Shown: positions 63,102 through 64,000 of the stretch, in pieces
How positions within the stretch are numbered: the first letter of the stretch is position 1
Layout of the letters: the number at the start of each line of letters is the position of its first letter
NCBI GenBank assembly: GCA_025355645.1
Contig: JANXZG010000014.1
Location: 29,533-93,532 of the forward strand
Length of the DNA stretch: 64,000 nt
DNA from: Gammaproteobacteria bacterium
GTDB taxonomy: Bacteria > Pseudomonadota > Gammaproteobacteria > Steroidobacterales > Steroidobacteraceae
Direction: 5' to 3'
Notes under the pieces: generated by a model
Databases searched by the model: none
What the model was told of the DNA's origin: nothing
Seen by the model: only the letters and a program-made list of their open reading frames with translations
Position numbers and translations under genes: made by a program

Positions 63102-63926
63102 TCAGACGAGGCGAACGTCGACGCCAAGGCGGCGAAGTTCAGCGACGACTTCGGGGCGCGCACCCGAATCGGTGATCAGCATGTGCAACTGGTCGAGGGT
63201 TGCGATCACCGATACGTTGCGACGCATCAGCTTCGATGAATCGGTGACTGCCACAACCTGCTGGGAAATCTTGATCATCTTGGCATTCAGCTGCGCCTCC
63301 GCAAGGTGAGGCGTCATGAGCCCGATCTGCGGATCCAGCCCGTCTACGCCGAGGAATAGCCGGTCGGCGCGCAGATTGCCAATGGCGCCCTCGGCGATGT
63401 GTCCGGACAGGGAATTTGAGTTCCGGCGCAGCAGCCCACCTGGGATGATCAGCTGGACCCCGGGAACGTCCGCGAGCAGCATCGCGATGTTCAGCGCGTT
63501 AGTGATCACGTTCAGGGCCTTCAGGTTCAGCGCGCGAATTTGCCTTGCGATCTCCGCAGTGGTCGTGCCGGAATCGAGGATGATCGTCTCGCCGTTGCCG
63601 ATTAGGGCGGCTGCAGCGCGCGCGATGCGGATTTTTTCCGCGTGACGGAGCGTCTGCTTGATTAGAATCGGCAGGTCGTCATTTTCGCGCCTGGCGAGCG
63701 CGCCACCGCGCGTGCGCATCAGGGCGCCGGCACTCTCCAGTGCATCGAGATCAACCCGGACCGTGACCGCCGAGGTGCTGAAGCGCTTTGAGAGTTCCTC
63801 GACCGTCACGCGTCCGTGTTCGCGCAGCAGATCGCAGATGCGCCGCCGGCGCTCCTCGACCAGCAGGCCAGCCTCGACCGGATCCTGGCTGTCGGACACG
63901 GGCGCGGCGCTGTCGATCAGGTTCAT
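63102..63926 (-). CDS. DeoR family transcriptional regulator
   Basis: A 274-residue regulator. An N-terminal winged helix (RRRRICDLLREHGRVTVEELSKRFSTSAVTVRVDLDALE, about residues 26-64) is followed by the sugar-phosphate isomerase-like sensor domain with IILDSGTTTAEIARQI, VITNALNIAMLLAD and LIIPGGLLRR. The extended form resembles AgaR and other regulators of amino sugar or sugar-phosphate use. It overlaps the upstream partial gene by ATGA. Confidence 0.92.
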   Translation of the reverse strand: MNLIDSAAPVSDSQDPVEAGLLVEERRRRICDLLREHGRVTVEELSKRFSTSAVTVRVDLDALESAGALMRTRGGALARRENDDLPILIKQTLRHAEKIRIARAAAALIGNGETIILDSGTTTAEIARQIRALNLKALNVITNALNIAMLLADVPGVQLIIPGGLLRRNSNSLSGHIAEGAIGNLRADRLFLGVDGLDPQIGLMTPHLAEAQLNAKMIKISQQVVAVTDSSKLMRRNVSVIATLDQLHMLITDSGARPEVVAELRRLGVDVRLV

Positions 63927-64000
63927 GCGGGCATCGCCTCGAGCAGCAGGAAGTGCTCGAAGTCCGCCATTAGCGTGTTCTTCGCCCGGGTCACGTGCCC
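63923..64000 (-). CDS. C-terminal end of an unidentified protein
   Basis: The last 25 codons of a gene entering from beyond base 64000; the residues read GHVTRAKNTLMADFEHFLLL and then EAMPA before TGA. The stop overlaps the start of the DeoR regulator by ATGA, so the two are one operon. Codon use fits the neighbours. The fragment is too short to name; a sugar-metabolism enzyme would suit a DeoR/AgaR-type partner, but that is a guess. Confidence 0.6.
   Translation of the reverse strand, partial: GHVTRAKNTLMADFEHFLLLEAMPA

Noticed and set aside
1..64000. CRISPR arrays, tRNA or rRNA genes, transposases, phage genes
   Set aside because: No regularly spaced repeats, cloverleaf-like sequences, rRNA-like sequence or transposase/integrase motifs were seen; the holin-family protein at 40101 is a chromosomal YqjE-type protein, not a phage gene.

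Overview
The window reads as chromosomal DNA of a high-GC proteobacterium. I infer a gammaproteobacterium from the Arn lipid A modification genes, the YqjD/YqjE/YqjK-like trio, SelO, PotABC and OmpW, but no rRNA or other decisive marker is present, so the lineage stays open. Coding density is very high. Many neighbouring genes overlap by four bases (ATGA, GTGA or TTGA). I see no tRNA, rRNA, CRISPR array, prophage or insertion sequence. The only stretch longer than 300 bases without a gene is 20975-21320, which is AT-rich and contains an inverted repeat.

Region 1 (1-14000) is envelope biosynthesis. The window opens inside a type I polyketide synthase on the minus strand (ketosynthase and acyltransferase domains). 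Divergent from it run galE, ugd, manC and a phosphomannomutase gene, followed by an Arn-type set that makes 4-amino-4-deoxy-L-arabinose and transfers it to lipid A: arnC, a free-standing formyltransferase, a free-standing UDP-glucuronate decarboxylase (together equal to ArnA), arnD, arnT and one small flippase-like gene. The aminotransferase ArnB is not in the window. Region 2 (14100-21000) holds a secreted peroxiredoxin, msrB, an S-adenosylmethionine cycle group (adenosine-kinase-like gene, metK, ahcY, folD) and a 3-oxoacid CoA-transferase (scoAB).

Region 3 (21300-29000) has mgtC, small unknown genes, and an arginine group on the minus strand (dimethylarginine hydrolase, Dps, arginase, ornithine cyclodeaminase) divergent from an Lrp/AsnC regulator. 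A phosphoglycolate phosphatase and a thioredoxin-like protein follow the regulator. Region 4 (29000-36900) carries a sugar/organic acid transporter of the MHS family, glycerate kinase, glycolate oxidase glcDEF and a class II aldolase. With the phosphatase this looks like two-carbon (glycolate) salvage. Region 5 (36900-49700) has a polyamine ABC transporter interrupted by the opposite-strand YqjDEK-like trio, then GST, OmpW, a lipoprotein lipase, a dicarboxylate/glutamate symporter, SelO, a PuuB-like oxidase and an N-formylglutamate amidohydrolase-like gene.

Region 6 (49700-57100) is a complete pqqABCDE cofactor cluster preceded by an orphan histidine kinase and followed tail to tail by an xdhC-like gene, then an amine/amino acid oxidase paired with an ornithine-cyclodeaminase-family reductase. 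Region 7 (57100-64000, all minus strand) has gmhA, a ROK kinase without the usual zinc cysteines, a SulP transporter, a long FabH-type synthase, RidA, a secreted amidohydrolase, a DeoR-family regulator and the tail of one more gene. No single block is clearly a wholly new system. The most useful leads are the split arnA locus lacking arnB, the zinc-less ROK/GmhA pair, the pqq cluster with its sensor kinase, and the arginine divergon with a visible operator candidate.
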